Source: a virus
Direction: 5' to 3' (one strand)
IMG/VR virus record: IMGVR_UViG_3300017917_005112
Span: 1-55,586 of that record
DNA length: 55,586 bases
Part shown: in pieces, positions 41,705-49,758 of the stretch
How positions within the stretch are numbered: position 1 is the first letter of the stretch
Layout of the letters: every line of letters starts with the position of its first letter
Program-made: the position numbers and the translations under genes
Notes under the pieces: generated by a model
Told to the model about the DNA's origin: nothing
Seen by the model: the letters and a program-made list of their open reading frames with translations, nothing else
Databases searched by the model: none

Positions 41705-42406
41705 ATGATTGATTTTTATAGTTTCTTAAAAAATATTGTTGATTTTCAAGAAGTAAGATATGCTGTTATACCACATACAAAACTTAAAGATTTAGGTCAT
41801 CATAATTTGACCTCTGATGATGAAAAAAATGGTGCCTTTATTGATTTAGATAATTCAAGAATAGCACCAGCATCAAACATGAATGTAGATCAAAAACAAA
41901 AATTTGACCAAACTTTGAATAACAAAATATTTAAATCAGGAAGCATAACTAGCGGAACATTTAGCACTGAAGATGGTAATAAAAAAATTCAACCAGCAAA
42001 TGCACAAGCACATGAAGAAATTATAGATGCTGATGAAATTAAAAACATATATAAGAAAAGAAGTGGAAGACAAATTAGAATCAATTTATTAAGAAAAGAA
42101 AGATTCAGATACGCAACAAATAAACAATTTCAATTTCAGAATATAGTATCAGTTCAATCTGGGTCAAAACATTATTTTGCACATAAAGTTATATTGAAAA
42201 CTCCACATCGTTTATCTTCAATTAAATCTCGAGCCGAACCCAGAAATAGAGTCGTTGTACCCAGAGGCAGTATTTCTGGTTTATTGCCAGACGAAATTTC
42301 CATGAATATTTGCTCTAATAATGTTGATAATTACCCCAATGTTTTAACTTGTATTAAAATAGCTAAAAAATTACATATTCTTTATGATACTTTGACAGTT
42401 GAGTAA
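41705..42406 (+). CDS. Tagged protein, unknown body
   Basis: 233 residues. Tag: MIDFYSFLKNIVDFQEVRYA, F-x-x-F-L then F-Q-Glu. Central part is Asn/Lys-rich (KKIQPANAQAHEEIIDADE). C-terminal part has basic patches and IVSVQSGSKHYFAHKVILK, then VVVPRGSISGLLPDE. A metal- or nucleic-acid-related role is not evident. AGTAAATA lies 5 nt before the ATG, no ribosome site. Confidence 0.6.
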   Translation: MIDFYSFLKNIVDFQEVRYAVIPHTKLKDLGHHNLTSDDEKNGAFIDLDNSRIAPASNMNVDQKQKFDQTLNNKIFKSGSITSGTFSTEDGNKKIQPANAQAHEEIIDADEIKNIYKKRSGRQIRINLLRKERFRYATNKQFQFQNIVSVQSGSKHYFAHKVILKTPHRLSSIKSRAEPRNRVVVPRGSISGLLPDEISMNICSNNVDNYPNVLTCIKIAKKLHILYDTLTVE

Positions 42407-42409
42407 TTT

Positions 42410-42493
42410 ATGTATTATTCTCACAAAAAAAACCAAGAATTCACTTGTGCTTTACCAGTTTTTTGGGATAATAGTATCAGGCACAAGGTCTAA
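42410..42493 (+). CDS. Tiny ORF of uncertain reality
   Basis: 27 residues (MYYSHKKNQEFTCALPVFW...), between the previous stop and the HNH gene. There is no ribosome site or known family; it could be noise. Confidence 0.15.
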   Translation: MYYSHKKNQEFTCALPVFWDNSIRHKV

Positions 42494-42496
42494 ACC

Positions 42497-42772
42497 ATGA
42501 ACAAAGAGTCTGATAAAGATAAAAAAGTAAAAAAATCTGTTTTGTCCTATAGAGATAAAATTAAATTTTTGTTGAGAGAAATTAAAATAAAAAAAGGATG
42601 TACTGTATGTGGCTATAAAGAACATTGGGCTTCGTTGGATTTTCACCACAGAAACCCAAAAACAAAATTATTCACAATTTCACAAGGCAAAAATATAGCA
42701 AAGAAAAAAATATTACAAGAAATTAAAAAGTGTGACATTCTTTGCGCTAATTGCCACAGGAGAATAAGATGA
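42497..42772 (+). CDS. HNH endonuclease
   Basis: 91 residues. Core: CTVCGYKEHWASLDFHHRNP (C-x2-C zinc pair, H-H pair) and ILQEIKKCDILCANCHRRI, the zinc-binding end with the last His. This is the compact HNH of many phages. Basic N-terminus. Its stop overlaps the ATG of the next gene (ATGA), which encodes a degenerate relative. Likely a homing nuclease or a packaging nuclease. Confidence 0.8.
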   Translation: MNKESDKDKKVKKSVLSYRDKIKFLLREIKIKKGCTVCGYKEHWASLDFHHRNPKTKLFTISQGKNIAKKKILQEIKKCDILCANCHRRIR

Positions 42773-43200
42773 ACAAGACCTGTAGAGCTTGTAGTATCAG
42801 CAAAAATGAAGAATGTTTTGCTAAGAAAAAAACCAGATCTGATGGTTCCATTCTTCGTGTTACTATTTGTAAAGAATGCCAAAAAGAAGTATCCAAAAGA
42901 CATTATCGAGAAAATAAAAAAGATTATATTATTAAAAACAAGAACAAAAAAATTGAACTAAGAAAACTTGTTAATTGCATAAAATCTAATTCTAAATGTG
43001 ATAGGTGTGGTATCTCTGGAGAAGATATGCCCGAAAGTATGGATTTTAAATACAAAAATCCAAATGATAAGAAAAGAAAAATTTCAGAGTTCATAAGCTA
43101 TAGCAAAAAAATAATCTTACAAGAAATAGCCAAATGTAATGTATTTTGTGCTAACTGCCAAAGAATTGTTGATCTTGAAAGAAGCTCTGCAACAACATAA
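42769..43200 (+). CDS. Degenerate HNH-type protein
   Basis: 143 residues from ATG 42769 (ATGA overlap). N-terminal zinc knuckle CRACSISKNEECFAKKK and KECQKEVSKRHYREN is of the kind found before phage HNH cores. Core: KCDRCGISGEDMPESMDFKY then NPNDKKRKI, and CNVFCANCQRIVDLER. MDFKYKNP stands where the intact neighbour has LDFHHRNP, so the catalytic His pair is gone and the final His is Gln. Probably a non-catalytic DNA-binding paralogue. A broken copy of the same C-terminus is at 53033. Confidence 0.7.
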   Translation: MNKTCRACSISKNEECFAKKKTRSDGSILRVTICKECQKEVSKRHYRENKKDYIIKNKNKKIELRKLVNCIKSNSKCDRCGISGEDMPESMDFKYKNPNDKKRKISEFISYSKKIILQEIAKCNVFCANCQRIVDLERSSATT

Positions 43201-43314
43201 ATTATTTTTAATAAAACTAAAATTATAATTGGCTAGATAACCTGTAAACTTATTGTCTATTTTTATCAAGTTTATTTGACTTTGTATTATATCATCTAGC
43301 TTTGCCATTAAATC

Positions 43315-43398
43315 TTAATTTTCTTGACTACCAGCACTACCAGCTATCATAGTAGTAGCCGATTCCCTCATAGCAAACCATTTTTTGAATCTTTTCAT
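43315..43398 (-). CDS. Mini-ORF made of the tag only
   Basis: 27 residues: MKRFKKWFAMRESATTMIAG and SAGSQEN. It is the shared tag (F-x-x-W-F, then M-R-Glu-Ser) with a very short remainder. It starts at a divergent intergenic element with the promoter of the HAD gene. Another frame (MAKLDDIIQSQINL, start 43308) begins 6 nt after its stop and runs into the HNH gene; it could be a second small gene. Either a small packaged peptide or the remnant of a larger tagged gene. Confidence 0.4.
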   Translation of the reverse strand: MKRFKKWFAMRESATTMIAGSAGSQEN

Positions 43399-43476
43399 AA
43401 TAAATATATATCCACAACCCAACCGAAACATTTCATCCTTAAGCTGTGAATTTTAATTATACTACTAAATATAACC
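43399..43476. repeat. Intergenic element copy 1 (divergent)
   Basis: Between the divergent mini-tag ORF and the HAD gene: AATAAATATATATCCACAAC, then CCAACCGAAACATTTCATCC, ending ACTAAATATAACC before the ATG. It shares the AACC-CCGAAAC core with copies 2-5. Confidence 0.55.
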
Positions 43477-43968
43477 ATGAAAGTAATCGCATTCGATACA
43501 TTCGGCACCGTATTTAATACCAGCCATATATCCAACCAAGATATTTCCTATTACGCCAATATCATCAGCCAACCAACATGGCAACCACTTGACCTACCAC
43601 CCTCCTTCCATAACCTCCAAGCCCATCCAGACGCACCAGAAGGTATCGCTAAACTAAGACAAAATTACCAAGTAGTTACTTGCAGCAATTGTCCTATCAA
43701 AATTCTCACCAAACTCTCCAAAGATAATCACATCACTTGGGACACAATTATCCCATTAGAATGCTACAAAGTCTATAAACCAAATCGTAAAGCCTACCTA
43801 GCAATCGCAGAACTCATGGGAGTTAATCCTCAAGATATTATGATGGTTACTGCTAATCCAACTTTCGGTGACATTGAAGCAGCACAAGAACTCAATATGA
43901 TCCCACAAATAATCAGACACCACCCACACCCAAATACTATTAGCGATCTTGCCAATATGCTTGTTTAA
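43477..43968 (+). CDS. HAD-superfamily hydrolase (haloacid dehalogenase-like)
   Basis: 163 residues. Motif I FDTFGTVFNT (nucleophile Asp 7), motif II VVTCSN, motif III YKVYKPNRKAY, motif IV MMVTANPTFGDIEAA. This is the haloacid-dehalogenase type, short for the family (~200-220), with a small cap. Likely a phosphatase or dehalogenase on a small molecule. C-rich codons differ from the neighbours, suggesting transfer. ACTAAATA lies 5 nt before the ATG, no ribosome site. A truncated second copy is at 50438. Confidence 0.75.
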   Translation: MKVIAFDTFGTVFNTSHISNQDISYYANIISQPTWQPLDLPPSFHNLQAHPDAPEGIAKLRQNYQVVTCSNCPIKILTKLSKDNHITWDTIIPLECYKVYKPNRKAYLAIAELMGVNPQDIMMVTANPTFGDIEAAQELNMIPQIIRHHPHPNTISDLANMLV

Positions 43969-44042
43969 ATTATTTAAACAATAAGCAATAGTTATTTTAA
44001 ATCATATCTTATGAATTTTATAAACAAACATAAATAAATATT

Positions 44043-45206
44043 ATGAAAACATTTTATACTTGGTTAGAATCAAAACTTCACGAAGTCCTAGGTTCAGTCG
44101 GAGGATATCCAGTACAACACGCAATTACTCAAAAACTAGCCAACGAACCACCTCAAGATGATTATTCTTGGTCATCACAATTCGGACCAAATTATGATGA
44201 CGAATACAGAAAACATATGCCACCAATACAAAACATAAACAAAGATGCAGTAATAAAAAGATTCGGGAAAAATGCTTGGGATCACGGTTTTAAAGATTCT
44301 GATCAGAAAATAATCGAAAATCCCAGAAACTTTGAACTAATAATGTCCAAACTTGAAAAAAAATTGGCAAAACTCGATTTTGCTAACATACACTTTTATT
44401 TTGGCAGACCCGTCGATGAAAGGTTTAGAGACTTTGATAAAACAGAAAATGGATATAGACTAATTCAAAATTATTTTTTCGGTCGTGATGGATTAAACAT
44501 ACCAGAAAATGACATCGTTTATATCAAATTAGGAACTATTGCCGATCCACTAACACCTTGGCTCATATTACATACATTCGCTCATGGCATAATGGACACA
44601 AGAAACTATGAATTCAGAAATTATAGATTCAAAGAAGATGTAAGAGATGCATTTGATATGGTTAGAAAATTTTTTATGGATATTATTCCAAAAAGTTTTC
44701 AAGAACACCCATCCCTTGAACTTCAAGCTAAAATAGATTATCACAAAAAAGAATTGGAAGATTTAAGATCAAGACCAGAAAGAAACCCAGAAATATACAA
44801 AAATAATGTAAATTATGCTAAACAAGAATTTTTAAGAACCATAAGCCCTTCTGTAAAATTTTCAGAAGTTCTATACACATTGTTTCCAAAAATTTGGAGC
44901 TTCGCAGAACTACACAAAATTGCAAGCAACGCCAGCAATTATAAATTTATAAAATCAAAAATGGACTTATACGGATCATTGAACATGAATGAAATTACTT
45001 TTGAAATATTCGTATACTGGCTACAATCTGGTGGACAATTTTTGATAAATGGCGCACAAGTCAAAAACAAATTAAAAGAATTAGCATCAGAAGTAAATTT
45101 CGATTTTATTGATAATAATTTAGAAAAACAATTAAATAATATTTCAAATCAATTCAGACAAATTATAGAACATTGCAAAGGCGAAGTAATATATGATAAA
45201 AGATAA
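44043..45206 (+). CDS. Tagged HGxxH-family, divergent branch member 3
   Basis: 387 residues. Tag: MKTFYTWLESKLHEVLGSVG, F-x-x-W-L then L-H-Glu. Family blocks: NIHFYFGRPVDERF, DIVYIKLGTIADPLTPWLIL, HTFAHGIMDTRNY, MNEITFEIFVYWLQSGGQFL and CKGEVIYD. HTFAH replaces HGLxH. It forms a tandem pair with 45269, identical over about 50 bp in places (e.g. around 44330-44380), so the duplication is recent or homogenised by gene conversion. CATAAATA ends 6 nt before the ATG. Confidence 0.65.
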   Translation: MKTFYTWLESKLHEVLGSVGGYPVQHAITQKLANEPPQDDYSWSSQFGPNYDDEYRKHMPPIQNINKDAVIKRFGKNAWDHGFKDSDQKIIENPRNFELIMSKLEKKLAKLDFANIHFYFGRPVDERFRDFDKTENGYRLIQNYFFGRDGLNIPENDIVYIKLGTIADPLTPWLILHTFAHGIMDTRNYEFRNYRFKEDVRDAFDMVRKFFMDIIPKSFQEHPSLELQAKIDYHKKELEDLRSRPERNPEIYKNNVNYAKQEFLRTISPSVKFSEVLYTLFPKIWSFAELHKIASNASNYKFIKSKMDLYGSLNMNEITFEIFVYWLQSGGQFLINGAQVKNKLKELASEVNFDFIDNNLEKQLNNISNQFRQIIEHCKGEVIYDKR

Positions 45207-45268
45207 TAAATAATACATAAAAATTATGAAAATATATATTGATGAATTTAATTTTTTTTTGGAACCTT

Positions 45269-46387
45269 ATGAAAACATTCTATAATTGGCTGGAATTAAA
45301 ACTTCATGAAGTCCTCGGTTCAGTAGGAGGATATCCAGTACAACACGCACTAGCACTAAAAGCAGCAAACGAACCACCTCGAGATTATTCTAGGGTATCA
45401 TACTTCGGACCAAATTATCATGATGAACATGAAAAAATAAAAGAAATAGATAAAGATGCAGTAATAGATAGATTCGGGAAGAATGCATGGGATCATGGTT
45501 TTAAAGGTCCAGATAAAAAAATAATTGAAAATCCCAGAAACTTTGAACTAATAATGTCCAAACTTGAAAAAAAATTGGCAAAACTTGATTTTGTCAATAT
45601 ACACTTTTTTTTCGGAGAACCAGTTGATAAAAGATTTGCATATTTTTACACAAGAGAAGAAGGATACAGAGAAACTGAAAATTACTTTTTTGGTCATGAC
45701 GGATTAAACATATCCAAAAACGATATTGTTTATATTAAACCAAATACTGCTGCCGATCCACTAACACCTTGGCTAATATTACATACATTTGTACATGGTA
45801 TGATGGATTTAACACAGTTTAGAGATCTTAATCATAAACGGGATGCAAATGACGCACATCGTTTAGTATGTGAATTTATTGACAAAATTCTTGCAAAAAT
45901 GGTAATAGGTAACCCAGCTAGACAACTTCAATCTGCAATAGATGATCACAAAAAAGATTCAAAATACTTTAATTATTATGTTAATCCCGATGCTCTTATA
46001 AAAGATTTCAAATATAGTATAAAAGATTATGTGAAATTTTCTGAAGTTTTATACATACTTTTCCCAAAAATCTGGAGTTTTGCAGAATTCCACAAAATTG
46101 CAAGCAATGCTATTAATTATAAATTCATAAAATCAAAAATGAGATTATACAATTCGTTAGATAACCGTGAAATTACTGTCGAATTATTTGTGTATTGGTT
46201 GCAAAATGGAGGAAAATTACCAATAATTGATGCTGATTATAAGAACAAACTAAAACAAGTAGTAGATTCAAAAGGATTCGATTTTATTGATAATGATTTA
46301 GAAAAAGAATTAAATAATATTTCAAATCAATTCAGAAAAATTATAGAACATTCTAGAGGCAAAGTAATATATGATTCAAGAGAATAA
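45269..46387 (+). CDS. Tagged HGxxH-family, divergent branch member 4
   Basis: 372 residues from ATG 45269 (an in-frame ATG at 45239 is less likely: GGAAC precedes 45269). Tag: MKTFYNWLELKLHEVLGSVG. Blocks as in member 3: NIHFFFGEPVDKRF, DIVYIKPNTAADPLTPWLIL, HTFVHGMMDLTQF, NREITVELFVYWLQNGGKLP and SRGKVIYD. HTFVH keeps both His of the motif. Tandem duplicate of 44043 with patchy near-identity. Confidence 0.65.
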   Translation: MKTFYNWLELKLHEVLGSVGGYPVQHALALKAANEPPRDYSRVSYFGPNYHDEHEKIKEIDKDAVIDRFGKNAWDHGFKGPDKKIIENPRNFELIMSKLEKKLAKLDFVNIHFFFGEPVDKRFAYFYTREEGYRETENYFFGHDGLNISKNDIVYIKPNTAADPLTPWLILHTFVHGMMDLTQFRDLNHKRDANDAHRLVCEFIDKILAKMVIGNPARQLQSAIDDHKKDSKYFNYYVNPDALIKDFKYSIKDYVKFSEVLYILFPKIWSFAEFHKIASNAINYKFIKSKMRLYNSLDNREITVELFVYWLQNGGKLPIIDADYKNKLKQVVDSKGFDFIDNDLEKELNNISNQFRKIIEHSRGKVIYDSRE

Positions 46388-46420
46388 AACAACCATAACT
46401 TAAAATTTTTCTCAAACTAT

Positions 46421-47869
46421 TTATCCAAAAGCCCTTATGTCATATAAAAATGTATAAAGTCCCTCAAAGCCTTTACGATAATTGTTACTCATCACAATTT
46501 CTCCTAATGAAGACAAACCACCATTAAACGGTTGATCATGAGTATTAGAAGTAATATCACTTAGTTTTTTGTTTTTATATTGATTAACAATATTTAACAC
46601 CGACCTAAATTTACTGCCAAGCCACAAAGCGGTACGATTCAAATTATTATTTTCAGCATATTTGTATTTAGAATAATTGTCACTAAAAGTAAAATAAGGA
46701 ACTTCATTTTCCTCCAAATATCGCAATAAATAATCTTTCAAATCCCCAACAGTCCTGTCTTTTAAGTAATCAACTATTCTCTGCTCTTTCATCGCCCTGA
46801 ATCTTTGCATCAACGAAGGGGGCAATTGTTTTCTTGTATCTGAAATATTTCCTTTCTCATATGGAACTGGCTTATCAGAAATTCTTATCCTGTTACCAGA
46901 CATTCTTGTAAAATACACTTCGCTAATATTCGACTGACTGAAAACACCTCTCAAATTTTCTGTGAATTTTATTTGCATCTTACTACGAGCCAACCTAGGA
47001 AGCATAAGATAATATTGAATCATTTCAATAAATTTTTTTGGATTATTAATTATTTCACTACTTAAATACCTAAACTCAATAGTTCCATTAGTCACAAAAG
47101 ATTTTAAATTCGTTCCACCATACTTACTTAAACCATAATTACCCCGTGAAAAATCAAAAATATTCCTCATAACACTATCTGAAACAATTATGTTAGATAA
47201 ATCAAAATCTTTTTTTATAATTCCTTTTGTGTAAAGCTGATCCATAATTACATTTAAAACTGTTCCCCTATCTTTTGTCCATCTAATATCACGATCAGCA
47301 CCAGCTACCTCATATGCACTCTCTTCATCAATTAAATTCAATGTCGCTAATGCATCAAACGCATTCATATCATCAAAATGCTGCAACCCAATATGAACAT
47401 GAGCAGAACATGATGGACTCAAGGAAAGATATCTTTTGTTTTGACCATATATTGCTATTCCCTCTGTTACACATTCTTTTATTTCTTCCAAAATGTTCAA
47501 CAAATCAGGAATATCTTTTGTAGTTAAGTATTTGCTTCTAACCTCAGTATTTGAAACATCAGGTCCAATTCCCCATGTAGTCTCAGAACCCTCTTCCCCC
47601 TCAACCTCTTGATTATTCATTACCAAAATTTTTCTTAAAATTTTAATATTATCTGCATGGTTGTATAACACATCATTGGGAATAGAAGGATTTCTCAAAT
47701 CTCTTTTTGTAACACCTTCATTAACATCAGCCGGAAACTCCAACTCAATTCCAAATGTTCCCGGACTATAACCACCACTTTTTCTTATGGCACGACGAAC
47801 TCTACTAGCAGAAGATAATTTAATTACTTCATCAAATCTGAATTTAAAATAATCATAAAAATTATTCAT
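46421..47869 (-). CDS. Tagged amidoligase-like enzyme
   Basis: 482 residues. Tag: MNNFYDYFKFRFDEVIKLSS, F-x-x-Y-F then F-D-Glu. The catalytic core has the three marks of the amidoligase (COOH-NH2 ligase) family: TFGIELEFPAD (E-x-E near the start), CSAHVHIGLQHF (H-x-H), and NGTIEFRYLSSEI (E-F-R). Such enzymes join carboxylates to amines, in phages perhaps crosslinking peptides or cell-wall parts. The C-terminal ~190 residues are unassigned. If tagged and injected, a cell-wall or protein modification after entry would be the idea. No ribosome site seen. Confidence 0.75.
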   Translation of the reverse strand: MNNFYDYFKFRFDEVIKLSSASRVRRAIRKSGGYSPGTFGIELEFPADVNEGVTKRDLRNPSIPNDVLYNHADNIKILRKILVMNNQEVEGEEGSETTWGIGPDVSNTEVRSKYLTTKDIPDLLNILEEIKECVTEGIAIYGQNKRYLSLSPSCSAHVHIGLQHFDDMNAFDALATLNLIDEESAYEVAGADRDIRWTKDRGTVLNVIMDQLYTKGIIKKDFDLSNIIVSDSVMRNIFDFSRGNYGLSKYGGTNLKSFVTNGTIEFRYLSSEIINNPKKFIEMIQYYLMLPRLARSKMQIKFTENLRGVFSQSNISEVYFTRMSGNRIRISDKPVPYEKGNISDTRKQLPPSLMQRFRAMKEQRIVDYLKDRTVGDLKDYLLRYLEENEVPYFTFSDNYSKYKYAENNNLNRTALWLGSKFRSVLNIVNQYKNKKLSDITSNTHDQPFNGGLSSLGEIVMSNNYRKGFEGLYTFLYDIRAFG

Positions 47870-47887
47870 ATCCCTACCCCAGAAGGT

Positions 47888-47965
47888 TTAATTACAAGCT
47901 AATAAACTTCTTTTTTCATCCAATAATTCATGATGATTTAATTCCAACCACTCACGAAAACTCAT
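47888..47965 (-). CDS. Mini-ORF made of the tag only
   Basis: 25 residues: MSFREWLELNHHELLDEKRS then LLACN. It is the tag alone (F-x-x-W-L, then L-L-D-Glu). It overlaps the stop of the basic gene upstream (ATGA) so it is translationally coupled. Like 43315, it may be a packaged peptide or the leftover of a decayed cargo gene. Confidence 0.45.
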   Translation of the reverse strand: MSFREWLELNHHELLDEKRSLLACN

Positions 47966-48162
47966 AAACCCTCCACAGAATCATTCAGCCTATTCTCAAT
48001 ATAACGCCTAGATCCTCCACCACCCCTATTCTTCCTACTATCCCTGTGAACTCCACCACCACTCACTCTACGAATACCCATCCTGCCACCAGTAACAGGA
48101 ACACTACCCTTAATACTCTCCTCACCACCCTTAATTGGCTTATTATCCTTTATCCTCTTCAT
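47962..48162 (-). CDS. Small basic Gly-rich protein
   Basis: About 66 residues from ATG 48162 with AGGAG before it. Gly/Arg/Lys-rich (VTGGRMGIRRVSGGGVHRDS, RKNRGGGGSRRYIE). Basic composition suggests nucleic-acid contact. The mini-tag ORF overlaps its stop. C-rich on the plus strand compared with the neighbours. Confidence 0.45.
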   Translation of the reverse strand: MKRIKDNKPIKGGEESIKGSVPVTGGRMGIRRVSGGGVHRDSRKNRGGGGSRRYIENRLNDSVEGL

Positions 48163-48238
48163 AACCAATCTCCTTTACTAATCACTAATATTTACAGAAC
48201 TAAAATTAAAAATTAAAACTAAATATCTTATAAGAGAT

Positions 48239-48397
48239 GTGCGTGAATCTCTAAAAACACAAGGATATGATTGGGCCAAAGTAGCAGAAGATTATCCGCA
48301 CGACACTATTACTTGGCAACCAATAAGCGAAAAAGCCGTTGATTCAATAGAATTAATAGAATTAATAGAATTAATAGAATTAATAGAACATATTTGA
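48239..48397 (+). pseudogene. 3' remnant of an unidentified gene
   Basis: Reading from GTG 48239: VRESLKTQGYDWAKVAED, then YPHDTITWQPISEKAVD, then four IEL repeats and a stop. The same frame is open further back to 48182. No ribosome site is seen. A second remnant (48455-48512, RLYNAIMKALDELKS) follows in the same gap, after a C-rich tract. Both look like 3' ends that lost their genes. Confidence 0.35.
48347..48391 (+). repeat. 9-bp tandem repeat ATAGAATTA
   Basis: Four perfect copies of ATAGAATTA (48347-48382) and a fifth ending ATAGAACAT, coding for Ile-Glu-Leu repeats in the remnant ORF. Confidence 0.9.
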
Positions 48398-48400
48398 TAA

Positions 48401-48432
48401 ACCCCACCCCCACCACCAAAAAATCCCCCCAG
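48401..48432. other. C-rich tract with G-quadruplex potential on the minus strand
   Basis: ACCCCACCCCCACCACC then AAAAAATCCCCCC. The complement has four G runs (G6, GG, G5, G4), rare in a genome this AT-rich. Confidence 0.5.
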
Positions 48433-48532
48433 CGCATTCATATCAAAAAAGAAAACTAAATCAAAGACTTTATAATGCAATCATGAAAGCACTTGATGAA
48501 TTAAAAAGTTAAAAATTATATATTTTATAAAA

Positions 48533-49576
48533 CTACAAACTTTGATCACCTTGTTTTGATCTTTTCCTATATTCATCTACATAAAACTTAATTAAATCAT
48601 CACTCATAGGTTGCATGAAGTTTTTATGTATTTGTTTTAAATAATATTTCTTTATTTCTTCTGAAATATTATAATCTCTACCTTCAATAAAAGGCAATAA
48701 ACGCCAAATAGGATACTTCTTGAAAAACTCGTATTTGTTTAAAGAATTGTTTAAATAATTCTTTATAAAATTTTCATCTTCTAAATTTTTCAGAAATTGT
48801 TCATAACTGTCATGTGTTTTCAATCTTAATTCATTAAGCATCTTTGTAACATACTTTCTTTCTAGTCTTCTAAAGTTTGAATTTAAATTTGTTTGAAATT
48901 CTACTGGTCTTAACGAATGCTGAATCTTTTGTCTCAAATATGGGTGATACAGATGTCTTCTATTACGACCTGAATATTCTTCTCCTCGCATATAAAGATG
49001 TCCTAATTTATCAACTCCATATTCCTTAGAATGTCTTATAGTATCTCTTGCTTTAAATGCACCAATATTCATAGCCTGATCTCTATGCCAATCAAAACCT
49101 TTTCTATTTTTGGAAAATAACCAAACATCAAACGCCAAAATATCCTGCACAAAATGTAAAACTTCATGCTCAATAAGTGAATAAATTTCTACTGGAGATC
49201 TCTGCATACCTAAAACAATTGTTCCATGTAAAGTTACTTCTTTACTTTCAGTAATTTCTTTTCTTGATTCAAGTTGGCCAGATGAAAAAAGTGGTAATCT
49301 TTTCATGTCACCATGTTCGTTAAGGTAATATACACTAAATTTATGGGGTGAATAGTATGCTGCATATTCAGGATTATCATCTTCTTTTTTTGTACCACAA
49401 GCAAGATCAACTTCGTAATTTCTCTTAAATTCAAATCCAGATTTACTTAGATCCAATTTAATAATTTTTTCATCTTCTCTATTACTATCAAAATAATAAT
49501 CTATAACAGGCTTGATAAACTCCATAGGCAATTTCATCATGCCTTCATTCAATATCATCCACTTCTTAAATTCCAT
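48533..49576 (-). CDS. Tagged HExxH metallopeptidase (second)
   Basis: 347 residues. Tag: MEFKKWMILNEGMMKLP, F-x-x-W then L-N-Glu. Catalytic part: YSLIEHEVLHFVQDILAFD (H-E-x-x-H) and SLRPVEFQTNLNSNFRRL, with E as possible third ligand. This spacing (H-E-x-x-H then R-P-x-E-x-Q) differs from gluzincins of the 10196 gene. The rest is helical. Read from a divergent promoter element (copy 2). GAATAGATATTTATT lies before the ATG and no ribosome site is seen. Confidence 0.65.
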   Translation of the reverse strand: MEFKKWMILNEGMMKLPMEFIKPVIDYYFDSNREDEKIIKLDLSKSGFEFKRNYEVDLACGTKKEDDNPEYAAYYSPHKFSVYYLNEHGDMKRLPLFSSGQLESRKEITESKEVTLHGTIVLGMQRSPVEIYSLIEHEVLHFVQDILAFDVWLFSKNRKGFDWHRDQAMNIGAFKARDTIRHSKEYGVDKLGHLYMRGEEYSGRNRRHLYHPYLRQKIQHSLRPVEFQTNLNSNFRRLERKYVTKMLNELRLKTHDSYEQFLKNLEDENFIKNYLNNSLNKYEFFKKYPIWRLLPFIEGRDYNISEEIKKYYLKQIHKNFMQPMSDDLIKFYVDEYRKRSKQGDQSL

Positions 49577-49650
49577 AATAAATATCTATTCAAAACCCCA
49601 CCGAAATAAATTAATCTTATCTACAACTATTTTTTAACATCACTATCAAT
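49577..49650. repeat. Intergenic element copy 2
   Basis: CTATTCAAAACCCCACCGAA then ATCTACAACTATTTTTTAAC. It lies between the start of the 48533 gene and a GNAT remnant. Confidence 0.55.
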
Positions 49651-49710
49651 AGATATGAATTTGAAAAAACAGGCGAATCAGATAACATGGTAAGAAAACC
49701 AAAAACATAA
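49651..49710 (+). pseudogene. 3' remnant of a GNAT gene
   Basis: The frame reads RYEFEKTGESDNMVRKPKT before TAA. The intact GNAT gene at 54409 ends GFTKEKDSDNMVRKPK, so this is the leftover C-terminus of a second copy, sitting directly after intergenic element copy 2. Confidence 0.6.
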
Positions 49711-49724
49711 AAAATGTTTTATTG

Positions 49725-49732
49725 TATAAATA
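49725..49732 (+). promoter_or_regulatory. TATAAATA box with leader
   Basis: Perfect TATAAATA 26 nt before the ATG at 49759, with CTGGAG for ribosome binding in between. Confidence 0.55.
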
Positions 49733-49758
49733 ATTAAAATACATTTACTGGAGCGATA

